The translations under genes and the position numbers were made by a program. The notes beneath the pieces were generated by a model that saw nothing but the letters and a program-made list of their open reading frames with translations, did not search any database and was not told where the DNA came from. Shown in pieces: positions 1 to 11,445 of a stretch of 64,000 nucleotides of DNA. Positions within the stretch are counted from its first letter, which is position 1. The number at the start of each line of letters is the position of its first letter. The stretch is from Phaeosaccion multiseriatum (taxonomy: Eukaryota > Ochrophyta, other classes). The stretch spans positions 2,728,001 through 2,792,000 of the forward strand of contig OZ218960.1 in the NCBI GenBank assembly GCA_965112735.1, in the 5' to 3' direction.

Positions 1-3000
1 ACAGCGTAGCATTATCGCTAGCGGCGCCATCGGAGGCAGCGGGGATGGCAGTGGAGGGCGGTGGTGGAGGAGAGGGAGGAGGAGGAGGAGGAGGAGGAGG
101 AGGAGGAGGAGGAGGAGAAGGAGGAGGAGGAGGAGGAGGAGGAGGAGGAGGGGGAGGAGCGAGCCTAGCAGGCACTGACTTGTCTCCCATACACTCCTTC
201 ACGGTCAATGCCATTGTACCCACGGGGAGAGACAGGCGCCCCACGCTGCGTTACGGGGAGGATGAGAATGCTCGTTGTGCTTGGTCCTCGCCTCTTCGAA
301 GAAGGTCCGAGGTAAGCGCTGGTCCTTCCTCGCGGCCAGTAGGTGGTAGCGAGGAGGACGAGGAGGAGGAGGAGGAGAAGGAGGAGGAGGAGGAGGAGGA
401 GGAGGAGGAGGAGGAGGAGGAAGAGGAGGACGATGACGACGACGAGGAGGATGAGGATGAGGATGAGGATGAGGATGCTGCTGCGGAGGCAGCGCTTGCG
501 TTACTGGTGCTGCAGGAGAAGGAGGAGGCGAGGATGGCAGTGGAGGGTCAGGGAGGAGGCGGGGTGGGGGTGGGGATGGCAGTGGAAGTTGCTTCGCGGG
601 CACGTCTCACGGGGCGAAGGAATACGCTCTTTAATCAGGTGCGGTTGTACGGTTGTGCGGTGGTGCGGTGGTGGTGTGGGTGGTGCTCAGTTTTAGTTTC
701 AGTTTAGTTATTGATTCGAGGATCAGTATCCGTTCTAGGTTCTTGGAGGGCCCGGGGGGGAGAAGGGCAGGAGGGGGCGATGGTGCTCCTCTTCTCTCGT
801 CGTCGTCGTCAGCTGTGCTCTCTCCTCACCGCAAGTACTTGTGTACGTCTGCTGAATGCCCCCCGCCTCGACGCTTCCTCTTGACGCACGCACACACGCA
901 CGCACACACACACGCATACACACACACACGCACACACGCATATACACGTACATACCACCGATGTTTCTATTCTACAGCTGACCGAGGAGGACGGGGGAGA
1001 CAAAGGCACGAAGGGGGGCAGGCGGCTTCGAACTGCTCCTGTTGGTGATACAAGAAGAAGGCGAGGCAGCACGGGGGGGCTTCTCGAAGCACGCGGCACA
1101 CCCCCTGCGAGTGCCGCTGAGGCAGCCGAAGGTACGATGCAGTTGGTGATACAGGTGGTGATACAGTTGTTGGTGCAGTTGTTGGTGCAGTGGGGATTCA
1201 TCGTGGTGGTGAATGAGAAGCTCCATACAACACCTGGCAAAGTGTTCCGAGGGTTGGCACGACAAGTCTGCATAGTACGTACCCCCACACCTCCCTCCCT
1301 CCCTCCCTCCCTCCCTCCCTCCCTCCCTCCCTCCCTCCCTCCCTCCCTCCCTCCCTCCCTCCCTCCCTCCCTCCCTCCCTCCCTCCCTCCCTCCCTCCCT
1401 CCCTCCCTCCCTCCCTCCCTCCCTCCCTCCCTCCCTCCCTCCCTCCCTCCCTCCCTCCCTCCCTCCCTCCCTCCCTCCCTCCCTCCCTCCCTCCCTCCCT
1501 CCCTCCCTCCCTCCCTCCCTCCCTCCCTCCCTCCCTCCCTCCCTCCCTCCCTCCCTCCCTCCCTCCCTCCCTCCCTTCATTGGCCCACCAGTTCTACAAG
1601 CCTTGGCAGCACGGCGAGGCAGCAGCAGGCCTCCCTTCGGCTCTCGGCCTCGGCCATCATCACAACCTCCCCTCGACTCAAAGTACGACCCATTCTATGT
1701 CACCGTCAAGGCGGTGAAGCAGTATATACCCAACGAAGGCCTTCCCCCTTGGAAGGTCGGAGTGCTGGACGGAGGCTGGCGACAGATCTCCAACTACCTC
1801 GAGAACAGGGTGGATTCGACTTGGAGGAGGAGGAAGAGGAAGAGGAGGAGGCGAGAGAAGAGGGAGCAGGAGTTGATGACACATCAGCAAGAGGCAGCGT
1901 CGTCAGAATCACGTGAGTGTGCGAGAGAGTGAGGGACTAGACGGCTTCTCTTAAACGTAACGTGGACATCACCCCTCCCCTCCCCTTCCCGCTGTCCTTC
2001 CCTCTCCTCCCGCCCCCGTGTAGTGCCCATCTCAAAGGTCATGCTTCCTTCCATCTCACACTCCATCCCCGTATGCCTCTAACCTGCTTCCACCCCCCTC
2101 CCCTCCTCTCCCCACCCCCAGCCCCGGGCTACATGTCTCCCACCTCTCTCTCTCGGAAACGAAGTCTGGAGGGCAGAAGGGGCAGCAGCAGCCCGGCCCC
2201 CAACCCTTCCAGTCCGCTCGACGGAGGAGGAGGTGCAGAAGGAGGAGAAGCAGGAACCACCAACGTTCATCCTCTCTCGACATTCGAGAGTGGGACTAGA
2301 GCAGCAGCAGCAGCAGCAGCAGGGGGAGGGGGAGGAGGAGGAGGAGGAGGAGGAGGAGGAGGAGGAGGAGGAGGAGGAGGAGGAGGAGGAGGAGGAGGAG
2401 GAGGAGGAGGAGGAGGAGGAGGAGGAGGAGGAGGAGGAGGAGGAGGAGGAGGAGGAGGAGGAGGAGGAGGAGGAGGAGGAGGAGGAGGAGGAGGAGGAGG
2501 AGGAGGAGGAGGAGGAGGAGGAGGAGGAGGACGAGGAGGAGGAGGGGGGGGGGGGGGAGGGGTGCTAGCGGCCTCGGCGTCAAGCCCTGCCCGCCTGGTT
2601 CCTTCTTCCAAATTCTCCCCCTCCGCCCAGGAGCGATACCTGGAGCTTCAACGAAGGAAAAGACACAGCGTACTCGTGGCGACTCAGCAACAGCGAGGTA
2701 GAGCGCCTTCTGTACTCGCCCTCCAGCTGGAGGACATGAAGGCATTAGGGGCAGCAGTTAGTGATACGCAAGAAGGTGTTGGAAAGGGGGTTGCCGCCAG
2801 TCGAGGGCGGAAACCTTCCGTGCTGATGGGGCACATGAAGACGGGCAAACGACGCAACAGCCTGACCAGTGGAAGTGGGGAGAGGGAGGGGGGAGGGGGG
2901 AGGAGGGGCACGATACAAAGAATAGCGCCGATGGTTAGTGATAGAGGAAGAGGAGGAGGAGGAGGAGGAGGAGGAGGAGGAGGAGGAGGAGGAGGAGGAG

Positions 3001-6000
3001 GAGGAGGAGGAGGAGGAGGAGGAGGAGGAGGAGGAGGAGGAGGAGGAGGAGGAGGAGGAGGAGGAGGAGGAGGAGGAGGAGGAGGAGGAGGAGGAGGAGG
3101 AGGAGGAGGAGGAGGAGGAGGTGATGAAGAGCAAGACCAAGAAGAAGCGGGACAGAGGCGAGGGGGGAAAGAAGGGCGAGAAGGAGAAGCAGCAGATCGC
3201 AATGCGTCGGTGGCAGCAGCAGCAGCAGCAGCAGGAGGAGGAGGAGGAGGAGCAGTCAGAGCAAGAGACGAAGGAGGCGGAGGAGATGCTTCAACAATTT
3301 CCGAGAGGTGCGCGGGTGGGTGGGTGCGTGCGTGCGTATGTGGGTGCGTGCGTGCGTGCGTCGCAATCGCATCTATCCGCAGAGAATTCGACTCGACTCC
3401 CTCGGGTCTCGAGCTGCGATATCGATATCGATTTCGAAGTAGTCGACTTCGTCTCGCTCTGCCTCACTCCCTCCCTTTCTCACTTCCCACCCGTCTCTCC
3501 CACCCCTCTCTCCCTTCCCTCCCCCCCTCCCTCCCTCCCCCCCTCCCTTCCTCTCTCACTCCACTTCTCTTCTCCCCTTCTTTCTTCCGTCACAGTGACT
3601 CGGCAGGGACTGAGTGTCACCGACCTCGCATCCACTCAACGGTCCTGACACCCCCCACTGACTTGTTGAGCGCACCGGTGGATGCTCTCTCTTCCTCTGT
3701 CTTGCCATTAGTGAGGGGGGGGGTCAGAGACACCGCCCTTCCCGTTATAGGTAGGGTGGGGTGGGATTCAGTCATCCATTCGGCCACACACGTACTCACG
3801 CACGTACACGCACACACACGCACACGCACACACGCACAAGTATGCCCACGCATGCACTCGCACACAGGCACACACGCGGGCATACACACACGGACACACA
3901 CACACACACAAACCTCCCTCCCTCCCTCCCTCCCTCTCCTCCCTTCCACCAGCCGGTGCGAGTACAGGCAGACGCTCCTTCGCTCAAGCTTCACAGCGCA
4001 GAGGACAGAGAAGGGCCACCAGGCTAAGCATCGCCACCGCCAATCTGCTATCCGCGGCCGGCGACGATGAAGGTGGGTTGGGTTGGGTTGGGTTGGGTTG
4101 GGTTGGGTTGGGTTGGGTTGGGTTGGGTTGGGTTGGGTTGGGTTGGGTATAATTGTGCCACGATAGGCTAGGCTGAGCTATGGATAGTTGGGTTGGGAGG
4201 CTGAGCTATGGATAGTTGGGTTGGGAGGCTGAGCTATGGATAGTTGGGTTGGGAGGCTGAGCTATGGATAGTTGGGTTGGGAGGAGACTAGGTCGGAAAC
4301 CGAACCTTTTTGTGCTCACTCCCTCACTGCCCTTGTTCTCGCCTTTGTTTGCTCTCGCCTTTGTTTGCTGTCGCTTTCCCTGAAGGCCCTCCCAAGCAAC
4401 AACAACAGCAGCAGCCGCAGCAAGGCGTAACTCAGGGGCCGCGAGTGGGCGGGGTCGACTCTCAAACAGGCCGGGCCTACATTTCCCTCAGCGGTGGAGG
4501 AAGCCTCGACGTCCTCCCCTCTGGTAAGTCGCTGCACTAATTCCTTCGTCACAACGCTTCGTCATCAGCGCACTAACTCGTTCGTACTTCGCCGTAGTAG
4601 GCTAGCTGCACGAACCCTGTCGGGGCACGGCCACATACCCTCCTCCTCCTCCTCCTCCTCCTCCTCCTCCTCCTCCTCCTCCTCCTCCTCCTCCTCCTCC
4701 TCCTCCTCCTCCTCCTCCTCCTCCTCCTCCTCCTCCTCCTCCTCCTCCTCCTCCTCCTCCTCCTCCTCCTTTGTGATGCATGAGTGCGTGCGTGCGTGCG
4801 TATAACAGCCCGTGCATTCCTCTTTGTTACTCAATCAATAGGCCCCGAGGCGGGGGGACGCAGCGGGGCAACAGTCATAGCTGCAGCAAGTGGTGATACA
4901 GGGGGGGGGGGAGGCCGGCGCGTATCCACAGCAGCTGTAGGGGGCCGTCGCCAATCCTCTGCCCCTCGAGGCAGTGTGAGTTTGAGTATGAGCAGAGGCA
5001 GTATGAGTGGTCGGAGTCCCAACACGCTCAATGGCCTCGCCCTTGACCCAAGCAATAGCAGTGACAGAGGCTCCTTGGCCCCCATCATCGGGCCGCTGGG
5101 ATCATCATCAGACATCCCCCCCACCACAACCACAGCTGCTGCTGCTGCTGCCGCTGCTGCTGGTGTGCCAATATCCGTATCACCAACTGCTGGCGTTACG
5201 GGTCCCCGAAGAGTGTCTACCGCCCTACATCAGCAGCGCCGTCGCCAGCCCTCTTTCGGTGCTGTATCACCAATTGCTACTACCCAAGACAGAAGGCCAT
5301 CCACCACAACGTCAGGCGGCTTGGCGAGGGGGCCGAGAGGCAGCCTAAGCTCAGGAAGGGAAGCGCGGCTGAGTGCCTTCGCCATCGGAAAAGACATCGC
5401 CTCCCTGGGTCTCCCCGAGGGGGCGATGCGAATGGGGGCTATTGCTGACGGCAAGGCCGGAGGCCGAGTGGGCGAGATACAGCTGCAGCACCAACAGCAG
5501 CAGTTAGTGATACAGCAGCAGCAGCAGCAGTTGGTGATACAGCAGGAAGAGGGGCAGAGGCAGGAGGAAGCCCGTCGTGTCAGCCTCCATCGCGCCCACC
5601 GGGGCTCTGTCCAGCAGCAGCAGCAGCAGCACCACCAGCAGATGGCGATACAGCAGCGCATGGGTCAAGGGCGGCATGTGAGTGAGGGAGTGAGTGAGTG
5701 AATGAGTGAGTGAGTGAGTGAGTGAGTGAGTGAGTGAGTGAGTGAGTGAGTGAGTGAGTGAGTGAGTGAGTGAGTGAGTGAGTGAATGAGTGAGTGAGTG
5801 AGTGAGTGAGTGAGTGAGTGAGTGAGTGAGTGAGTGAGTGAGTGAGTGAGTGAGTGAGTGAGTGAGTGAGTGAGTGAGTGAGTGAGTGAGTGAGTGAGTG
5901 AGTGAGTGAGTGAGTGAGTGTTTTCTCACACACCAGAACTTGACCCTGACCTTCACGCCCACCCGCCTCTCCTCCTCCCCATCCCCGCCTCCCCTCGGTG

Positions 6001-6480
6001 TGGTTGGTTGCTTGCTTGCCTGCCTTGCTTGCTGCTGGCCTTGCTCGCTACTCACTCTCAACCCACTTGTATGATGCCATCATGTCCCTTCAGGTGAGGA
6101 GCGCCTTGCCACGCTCTTCTGTGGACTCGGTAGCCCCCGCAGCAGTTGGTGGTACAGTGTCGCCAGCCCAGGCGGCCCTCACTTTGTCGCTCAACGACTA
6201 TTTGGCGCAGGAGCAGGCTCGGCCCAAGAGCGGCGCGGGCACGGGATATAGAACCGATCCCCGCCGTGTTTCCCGCACGTCAGGAGGAAGAGGAGGGGGA
6301 GGAGGAGGAGGAGGAGGAGGAGGAGGAGGAGGAGGAGGAGGAGGAGGAGGAGGAGGAGGAGGAGGAGGAGGAGGAGGGAGTCGTCCGGCCGGGGAAGTCG
6401 GCGACCCCCCTGGGGTAGTGGGGTTAGGGCCGAGCATTCTGAAGCGTGTCTCTGTGCAGGGAGGCGGCAGCAGCTCGTGA
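1..6480 (+). CDS. Large disordered protein with >20 basophilic kinase (RRxS/T) sites, 5' end probably outside window
   Basis: I do not recognise a family. Nine exons join with consistent phase: 3-311, 978-1131, 1592-1912, 2122-3307, 3596-3750, 3953-4072, 4386-4523, 4842-5677, 6094-6480 (about 1200 aa in the window). The first exon is open to the left edge, so the start may lie outside; the first internal ATG is at 45. The product is low-complexity Gly, Gln, Ala and Ser, studded with R-R/K-x-S/T motifs (RRGS, RKRS, RKRHS, GRKPS, KRRNS, RRGT, RRAT, RRVS, RRQPS, RRPS, KRVS), the consensus of PKA/AGC-type kinases. Only one stretch looks folded: exon 3, about 1678-1815, with Tyr/Trp/Lys-rich sequence ([26 protein letters not shown]). 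It also contains glutamine and alanine tracts carrying the 12-bp unit described in the findings. Choice of frame in exon 3 rests on phase agreement with exons 2 and 4. A scaffold or signalling substrate role is inference. Confidence 0.6.
1291..1576. repeat. (CCCT)n microsatellite, about 285 bp, intronic
   Basis: Uninterrupted tetranucleotide array directly upstream of the acceptor at 1591, where the polypyrimidine tract would be. It generates spurious LPPS-repeat ORFs. Confidence 0.95.
2330..2560. repeat. (GGA)n array in exon 4 of the RRxS protein
   Basis: Perfect GGA/GAG triplets of over 200 bp, read as poly-Gly in the spliced frame. A second block lies at 2947-3120. Both remain in frame, so the exon runs through them. 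Confidence 0.9.
4073..4148. repeat. Interstitial (GGGTTG)n array in an intron
   Basis: About twelve tandem GGGTTG units start directly at a splice donor (exon end 4072). The unit resembles telomere repeats but lies inside a gene, so it is interstitial. Confidence 0.9.
4171..4284. repeat. 28-bp tandem repeat, four copies
   Basis: Four nearly perfect copies of a 28-bp unit containing GAGGCTGAGCTATGGATAG and ending GTTGGGTTGG. It immediately follows the GGGTTG array in the same intron and seems to include a fragment of it. Confidence 0.85.
4639..4770. repeat. (CCT)n array upstream of an acceptor
   Basis: About 130 bp of CCT/CTC triplets inside the intron ending at 4841, on the pyrimidine strand relative to transcription. 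Confidence 0.95.
5678..5920. repeat. (GTGA)n array starting at a splice donor
   Basis: Tetranucleotide GTGA/GAGT repeats begin at the GTGAGT donor after exon end 5677 and continue for about 240 bp. The array looks like an expansion of the donor sequence. Confidence 0.95.
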
Positions 6481-6768
6481 TACAGCAGTTGGTGATGCAG
6501 CAGCATGAACCAGCAGCGACCGGGGCACAAGCAGAGTAGAGTCTGCAAAATAGAGGTGTGTGGTGCGATGCTTCAGTTTCGGTTGATTGGTCTCGATCAA
6601 TACCTCAATCCGGGCCAATGAGCTCGCCATCCATCGACAGGCGCCGCGTGTGCGTGTGTGTGTGGGTGTTCTGTGGGGGTAGTGAGAGTGCCATTTGTGA
6701 ATTGTGCGTTCACTCCCCCCCCACAGCAGCCCCCCGGCGGGCATACCTCGAACACCGCTTCACCCTTC

Positions 6769-6806
<38 letters not shown>

Positions 6807-7684
6807 CACCGTTTACCCCTTCACTGGCGGACTGACTGTGACCGACGGCCTGGCGGTCACCAGAGTCAAGACAGTCAAGAACTGATGTGTGGTGCAGCAG
6901 TCAGTTGTGTGTTGTAAAGACGCGGCCATAGCAGGCGAAACAAATAAGGAGGGAGAAAGATGGATGGATGGAAGGAAGGAAGGAAGGAAGGAAGGGACAC
7001 AGTGAGGGTATACCAGAATAGTTAGCCTTAACACTCATTGACTGACCTAAAATCTACTTACAACAGGACCGAGCCGACCGACCGTACCATCAACTTAATT
7101 CTGATTACGGTGCCGAACCAAATGACGACATGTCAGCAAATGAATGAGTGGGCGCAGGCCCCTCGCAAGGCATACACTCAAGAGAGGCTCAGGCAGGCAC
7201 CTACGCCACACCCCCCCTCGCTGGCATCACCCGATGTCACCCTCCCCGACCTTCCTCGACCTTTCTTCGACCTTCTTCGATCTTCCACCCCTCTTTCCCC
7301 GACCTGTCCCCGACCTGTCCCCGACCTTTCCCCAACATTTCCCCCACGCTAAGGGCCTCCGCCAGGCCAGACAGGGTGGGAGGCCCGTAGAGTGGAGGAA
7401 AAGGTCGGGAAAGGTCGGGGGACAGATCTGGGAATGGTCAAGGAAAGGACCTCTCAGGGTTGGAGGCTGTGTGAAATGAATCCTGTCTCAGTCCTCCTAG
7501 GCGATCGGCGGGTGGGTGGACCCCTGTGTGGGCGCGTGTGTGGGCGCGTGTGTGGGCGCGTGTGTGGGCGCGTGTGTGGGCGCGTGCACTAGCAGCATCC
7601 CCCGCACGAGAACAGACATGACTCCTCTCCTCCGTCGCCCTGCTACTAGTGGGAAGCATGCCCCTCAAGATGCCCAACGTAATG

Positions 7685-7720
<36 letters not shown>

Positions 7721-8027
7721 ACTGCTGGTTCTGCCTTTGCTTCCTGCTGCTGGCCTTGACCCTTGCAGTGGTGCCGCCGCAGACTTCAGCGCGTTCCTTT
7801 CCTCTCTCTCCATCTCTCTCTCATCTCTTTCCCATCTCTCTCTCTTCCTCGTCTGGTACCTACCTTCGCCCACCGACTGTGCATGCGCGTGCGTGCTATT
7901 TACACCTCATCACCCCTCCTCATCCTCCTCCTGCTCTTCCCCTCCTCCTCCTCCTCCTCCTCCTCCTCCTCCTCCTCCTCATCCTCCATCGTCTCTCCTT
8001 CCTGGTGGCGGTGCAGTACACCCATCA
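6481..8027. other. Intergenic region, no supported gene
   Basis: The 3' flanks of two convergent genes. It holds short simple repeats (CTGA near 6764-6806, GAAG near 6970-6994), five copies of GTGTGGGCGC at about 7527-7585, CTG triplets at 7682-7721 and CTC triplets at 7940-7980. ORFs here are compositional. Confidence 0.6.
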
Positions 8028-9028
8028 TCACCCCTCCTCCACCTTCTCTCCTCTCTTGGTGGCGGCGAAATGCTTCTTGCACATCCCGGCCTGCTTCCTC
8101 TGCTTGGAACACCCCTCCACATCACATGCCTTGACTGTCGCCCCGTGCCGCACGCACCTCCCCCCCCGCTTGGCATTGCTCTCACAGCCGTCCTGTGGAC
8201 ACAGACAGAGGCATCGAGGAACAATCAAGCCGAAATAGAAGTTCGAGTAAGAGGGTTGATTGCAACGTGGATGAGAGAACTTGAAGCACAGCACAGGGCG
8301 AGGGAAGGGCACAGAAAGGGAGAAAGGGAGAGAGAGATCGGGAAAGAGAGAGAAGACAGAGACCGGAGAGAGACGTGGTCTCCAATCCCGTCACTCACCA
8401 CGATGCAGCTTTTTTTTTGTGTTCCATGCTTGCGACACTTGCCAGCGGTGTGTGCAAGGGAGCCACAAAAATCACCCGTAGGCCCCATGAAGGAGCACAG
8501 TTTGCGATTCCTCGCCTTAGCAGTGGCAGCAGCAGGAGCAGCAGGAGCAGGAGGAGCCGCAACAGCGCCAGCAGCACCAGCACCTGCAGCAGCAGCAGCA
8601 GTACCACCACCACCATCAGCACTAACACCACCGCCACGGTCACCCTCATCGCCGTCCGAAAATGCGTCGTCGTCGTACATCATCAGCAGTAAGTTTCTCT
8701 TGGCAGGAACGATTGCGCGTGTGGAGCGCCTCACGCTCTCCTCCGATGTGCTGCCCCTCGCCCCGTGGCGCTTGCAGCGACCGGCCGTGTAGCTTTTGTT
8801 TCCGCACCCTTCGTAACTACAGTCCGCCTTTACACTCTTCTTCCTCGCCCCGCACGCCCCGTGGCGCTTGCAACGTCCGGCCTTGTAGTTTCTGTTCCCG
8901 CACCCCTCAAAATTGCATTCCGCTTTTACGCTCTTCTTCTTAGGCGGCCCAGGCTCCGTGTTTTCTTTTGCTACGTACCGCAGCTCCTGCCTCTGTACCT
9001 CCTGCTGCTCTCTGTGCGTCACCATCAT
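8028..9028 (-). CDS. WRKY19-like zinc-finger protein (five C-x4-C-x9-C-x2-H units)
   Basis: Two exons, 9028-8399 and 8192-8028, join in phase 0 (264 aa). Splicing restores a perfect finger across the junction (C-IVDG-C ... GGRC-VRH). Each unit has C-x4-C, nine residues, then C-x2-H. Units 1 and 2 (CNFEGC, CSYEGC) are near-identical tandem copies. Unit 3 is stretched (C-x9-C). Units 4 and 5 follow the intron. An Ala/Gly-rich linker lies between units 2 and 3. Such fingers are found in proteins annotated as WRKY19-like in oomycetes and other stramenopiles; nucleic-acid binding is presumed rather than shown. The start is the first of two adjacent ATGs; an upstream exon cannot be excluded. Confidence 0.75.
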
Positions 9029-9771
9029 AGGGCAAGGCCTACAGTCTCTTTTGATCGCTTGAGCAGGCTTAGCTGTGTAACTACGTTCTGGATCCGCTCT
9101 TTTCTTCGTCCTCTCTGTGGTTTAGGCCGATCGCCGCTGTTTATGATCCACGCCTCCCACAATCTTCGTCCTCCCTCCACACCCTTTACTCCTCTCCCTT
9201 CACGGCCAAGTAGCTAAGGTAAACAAGGGCGGGTACAGAGTGGGATGAGGAAGTAGAGAGATGATTCAGTTTGAGTTTCAGCTCAGGTTCTCTTCTCTTC
9301 AACCCTTGCTTCCTATCAACACAGAGAGCACCCACAACAGATAAATATACGGCGACGACACGGCACATTTATCAATACAACACACAACTGCAACGTTTTG
9401 GAAGGGTTTTCATTCTATATTTAAGTATATGTTGCGGCCGTGGTTGTCAGCCTGCAGCCTCTATATGGTACAGGAGGGGAGACACAGACGCGTCTGCGCG
9501 CTAGCGCACGGCTCTCCCAGTCCGGGTCCGAGTCGAGTCGAAACGGCTGACGAGCGAATCCCCCCTCTTACTGCAACTGACCAGACGTGGATTGGGGGCG
9601 TGACTATGTAATCTTAAAACGGCGGCCGTCCGAGTTGGGGGTGGGGGGGGGGAGGGTGGTTATCGATGTCGATATAAACCTCTTCCGTCACCCTACTTCC
9701 GCTTACACACGCGTAGTGTGTGCGCGAGTGAGACGGATAGAATCTCGTCGAGGGAGAGAGAGAGAGAAACT
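9029..9771. other. Intergenic region, nothing recognised
   Basis: Upstream of the zinc-finger gene and downstream of the plastid-protein gene. It is AT-richer around 9300-9425. No coding or RNA signal is seen. Confidence 0.5.
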
Positions 9772-11089
9772 TTAGTTGCCGAAAAGTCCCTTCTTCTTCT
9801 TGGGGGCCTCGTCGGGGAGGGCTCCAGTGGGCAGCACGGCTGTCTTGGACTCGTCAATCTTGGCGAAGGTGTGTCCAGCGCCGAGCTGTCCGGGGTACTT
9901 GGCGTCACGCTTCTTCATCCAGGTTGTGATGTCCTGATTGATTGATGGAAGTAAAGCATTATTAAAACCGGACCGGGGGGCGGGAGGGGAGGGGAGAAAA
10001 GCAAGAGCAGGGGCACCAACAACAAAAAGGGGGGAAGGTAGAGTCAGTAGTACGAAGAATACAAGAACAAAACAACTTCAGCTTTGCCGAGTATCTTGAG
10101 CTCAGAACAAGACTGACTTCGGACCCCCCGGGAAGAAGGGAGGCAGGCGCTCATAACCCCAGCACTCGGTTCCATCCTTCAAGCGAACACACCGCCCAAC
10201 AAAGACGCCCTGCCTTGCCGGACCATCCACATTTTCAGGCGATACATGGGGACTCGCTGTACACTCGCACCCCTGTCGTGGTCCTCATGCTGCTACTGCA
10301 CTGCAGCAATGTGGCTCACCTCGAAGGTCTTGCCCTTGACCTCCTTCTTTCGGGCGGCCTTCTTCGCCGCGTCATCCGCCTTCATCTTGGCGTACTGCTC
10401 CGCGGTGATTCCGTCAGGCACGTATGCGCGGCGAGCAGTGGTGGAGACCTTTGCCACCCCGCTGACCGGTGCCATGGCTGTTCAATAGCGAGTCCGGCAG
10501 AGCATGAAAAGGGAAGGGAGGCGAAGGAGGAGAGACACAATGGGCGAAGGAAGGGGAGGTTAGCCACTGGCGTGCGCAGATAAGTTTTTTCTTGTTCCTC
10601 TGCTTCGGTGCGCCCTTCTCCCCGACCCTCCGCCGCTCCCACGCTGCCTGAGTCAAAGGGAGAAGGAAGCTGCCCCTTCCCTAGCCCCGCAACCCCCCCG
10701 CCTTCCGGGTCTACTAGGGAGTTCATGAGTGCACCGGAATCGGCAAGCTGGTGCCGTAGGCCCAGCACGTTCCAAGAAAGGCAACAAGGGGGACGGCGAA
10801 TTTTCCCAGAGCCCAGAGACTGAAGGAGCAGCAACAACCCAAAGAAGCCCGCAGAACAGGGCATCACAGCTAAAAAGCAGCGCCATGACGCCCCTTCAGC
10901 GAACAGCAGCACAGTCCTACTGCTCGCGCCCCGCCCTGGCAGAAAGCAAACACCCCTTTCGCCAAAGCAAACGCATACGTCTCACACACTGATTGCTTGC
11001 CTCCATTTCAAGTCATTTCAGCCCCACTTACGTGCGACGAAGGCGGAGGCGGAGGCCACCACCAGGCAGAGGGCTGCGACACACTTCAT
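9772..11089 (-). CDS. Small plastid-targeted protein with bipartite ASAF|VAP presequence
   Basis: Three exons, 11089-11032, 10477-10320 and 9933-9772, join with consistent phase to 125 aa. Residues 1-16 are a signal peptide (MKCVAALCLVVASASA). The first intron interrupts the VAP part of the motif, and splicing gives ASA-F-VAP, the phenylalanine-marked cleavage site needed for import into complex red plastids of stramenopiles and relatives. The mature part is Lys-rich (AEQYAKMKADDAAKKAARKK), followed by TWMKKRDAKYPGQLGAG and a C-terminal KKKKGLFGN. No transmembrane segment follows the leader. I do not recognise the family. The short, abundant-looking composition would suit a stromal or thylakoid accessory protein, but that is inference. 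Confidence 0.8.
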
Positions 11090-11413
11090 CTTGTTGTTTG
11101 CTTGGTGTAAAGGAGGAAGGGGCTGTGTTTCGAGGGGTGAGAAGACTTGTGGAAACAGGAAGATCGAGGAACGTCAGCGGCACCCCCTTGGGTTTGGGCT
11201 AGGGAGCTGGAACTCGAATTGTAGTTTTCAGTTTCAAATTCTTCTTCCTTTCTCTCTCTGACTGCTGACTGACTCTCCCTCTTTCAACTCTTCTTTCTTC
11301 CTTCCTTCGTAACTCATTGACTCACTCATTGACTCACTGACTCACTGATTTCTTCCTTCCTTCCTTCCTTCCTTCCTTCCTTCCTTCCTTCCTGACTGAC
11401 TGACTGACTGACT

Positions 11414-11445
<32 letters not shown>

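Noticed and set aside
1137-1916. Long ORF with about 40 LPPS repeats
   Set aside because: It is a translation of the CCCT microsatellite in an intron; flanking exons join in another way with consistent phase.
2267-3202. Poly-Pro, poly-Leu, poly-Ser and poly-Glu ORFs on both strands
   Set aside because: Frame shadows of GGA arrays; only the poly-Gly frame links to flanking exons.
4073-4148. Chromosome end
   Set aside because: Telomere-like units are flanked on both sides by exons of one gene.
5531-5542. Reading the 12-bp unit as a tiny intron (GTGATACAG)
   Set aside because: Nine bases are far too short for splicing, and the unit keeps the frame when translated.
5504-6061. Minus-strand ORF with Thr-His-Ser-Leu repeats
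   Set aside because: Reverse translation of the GTGA array at a donor; no start context and antisense to a supported gene.
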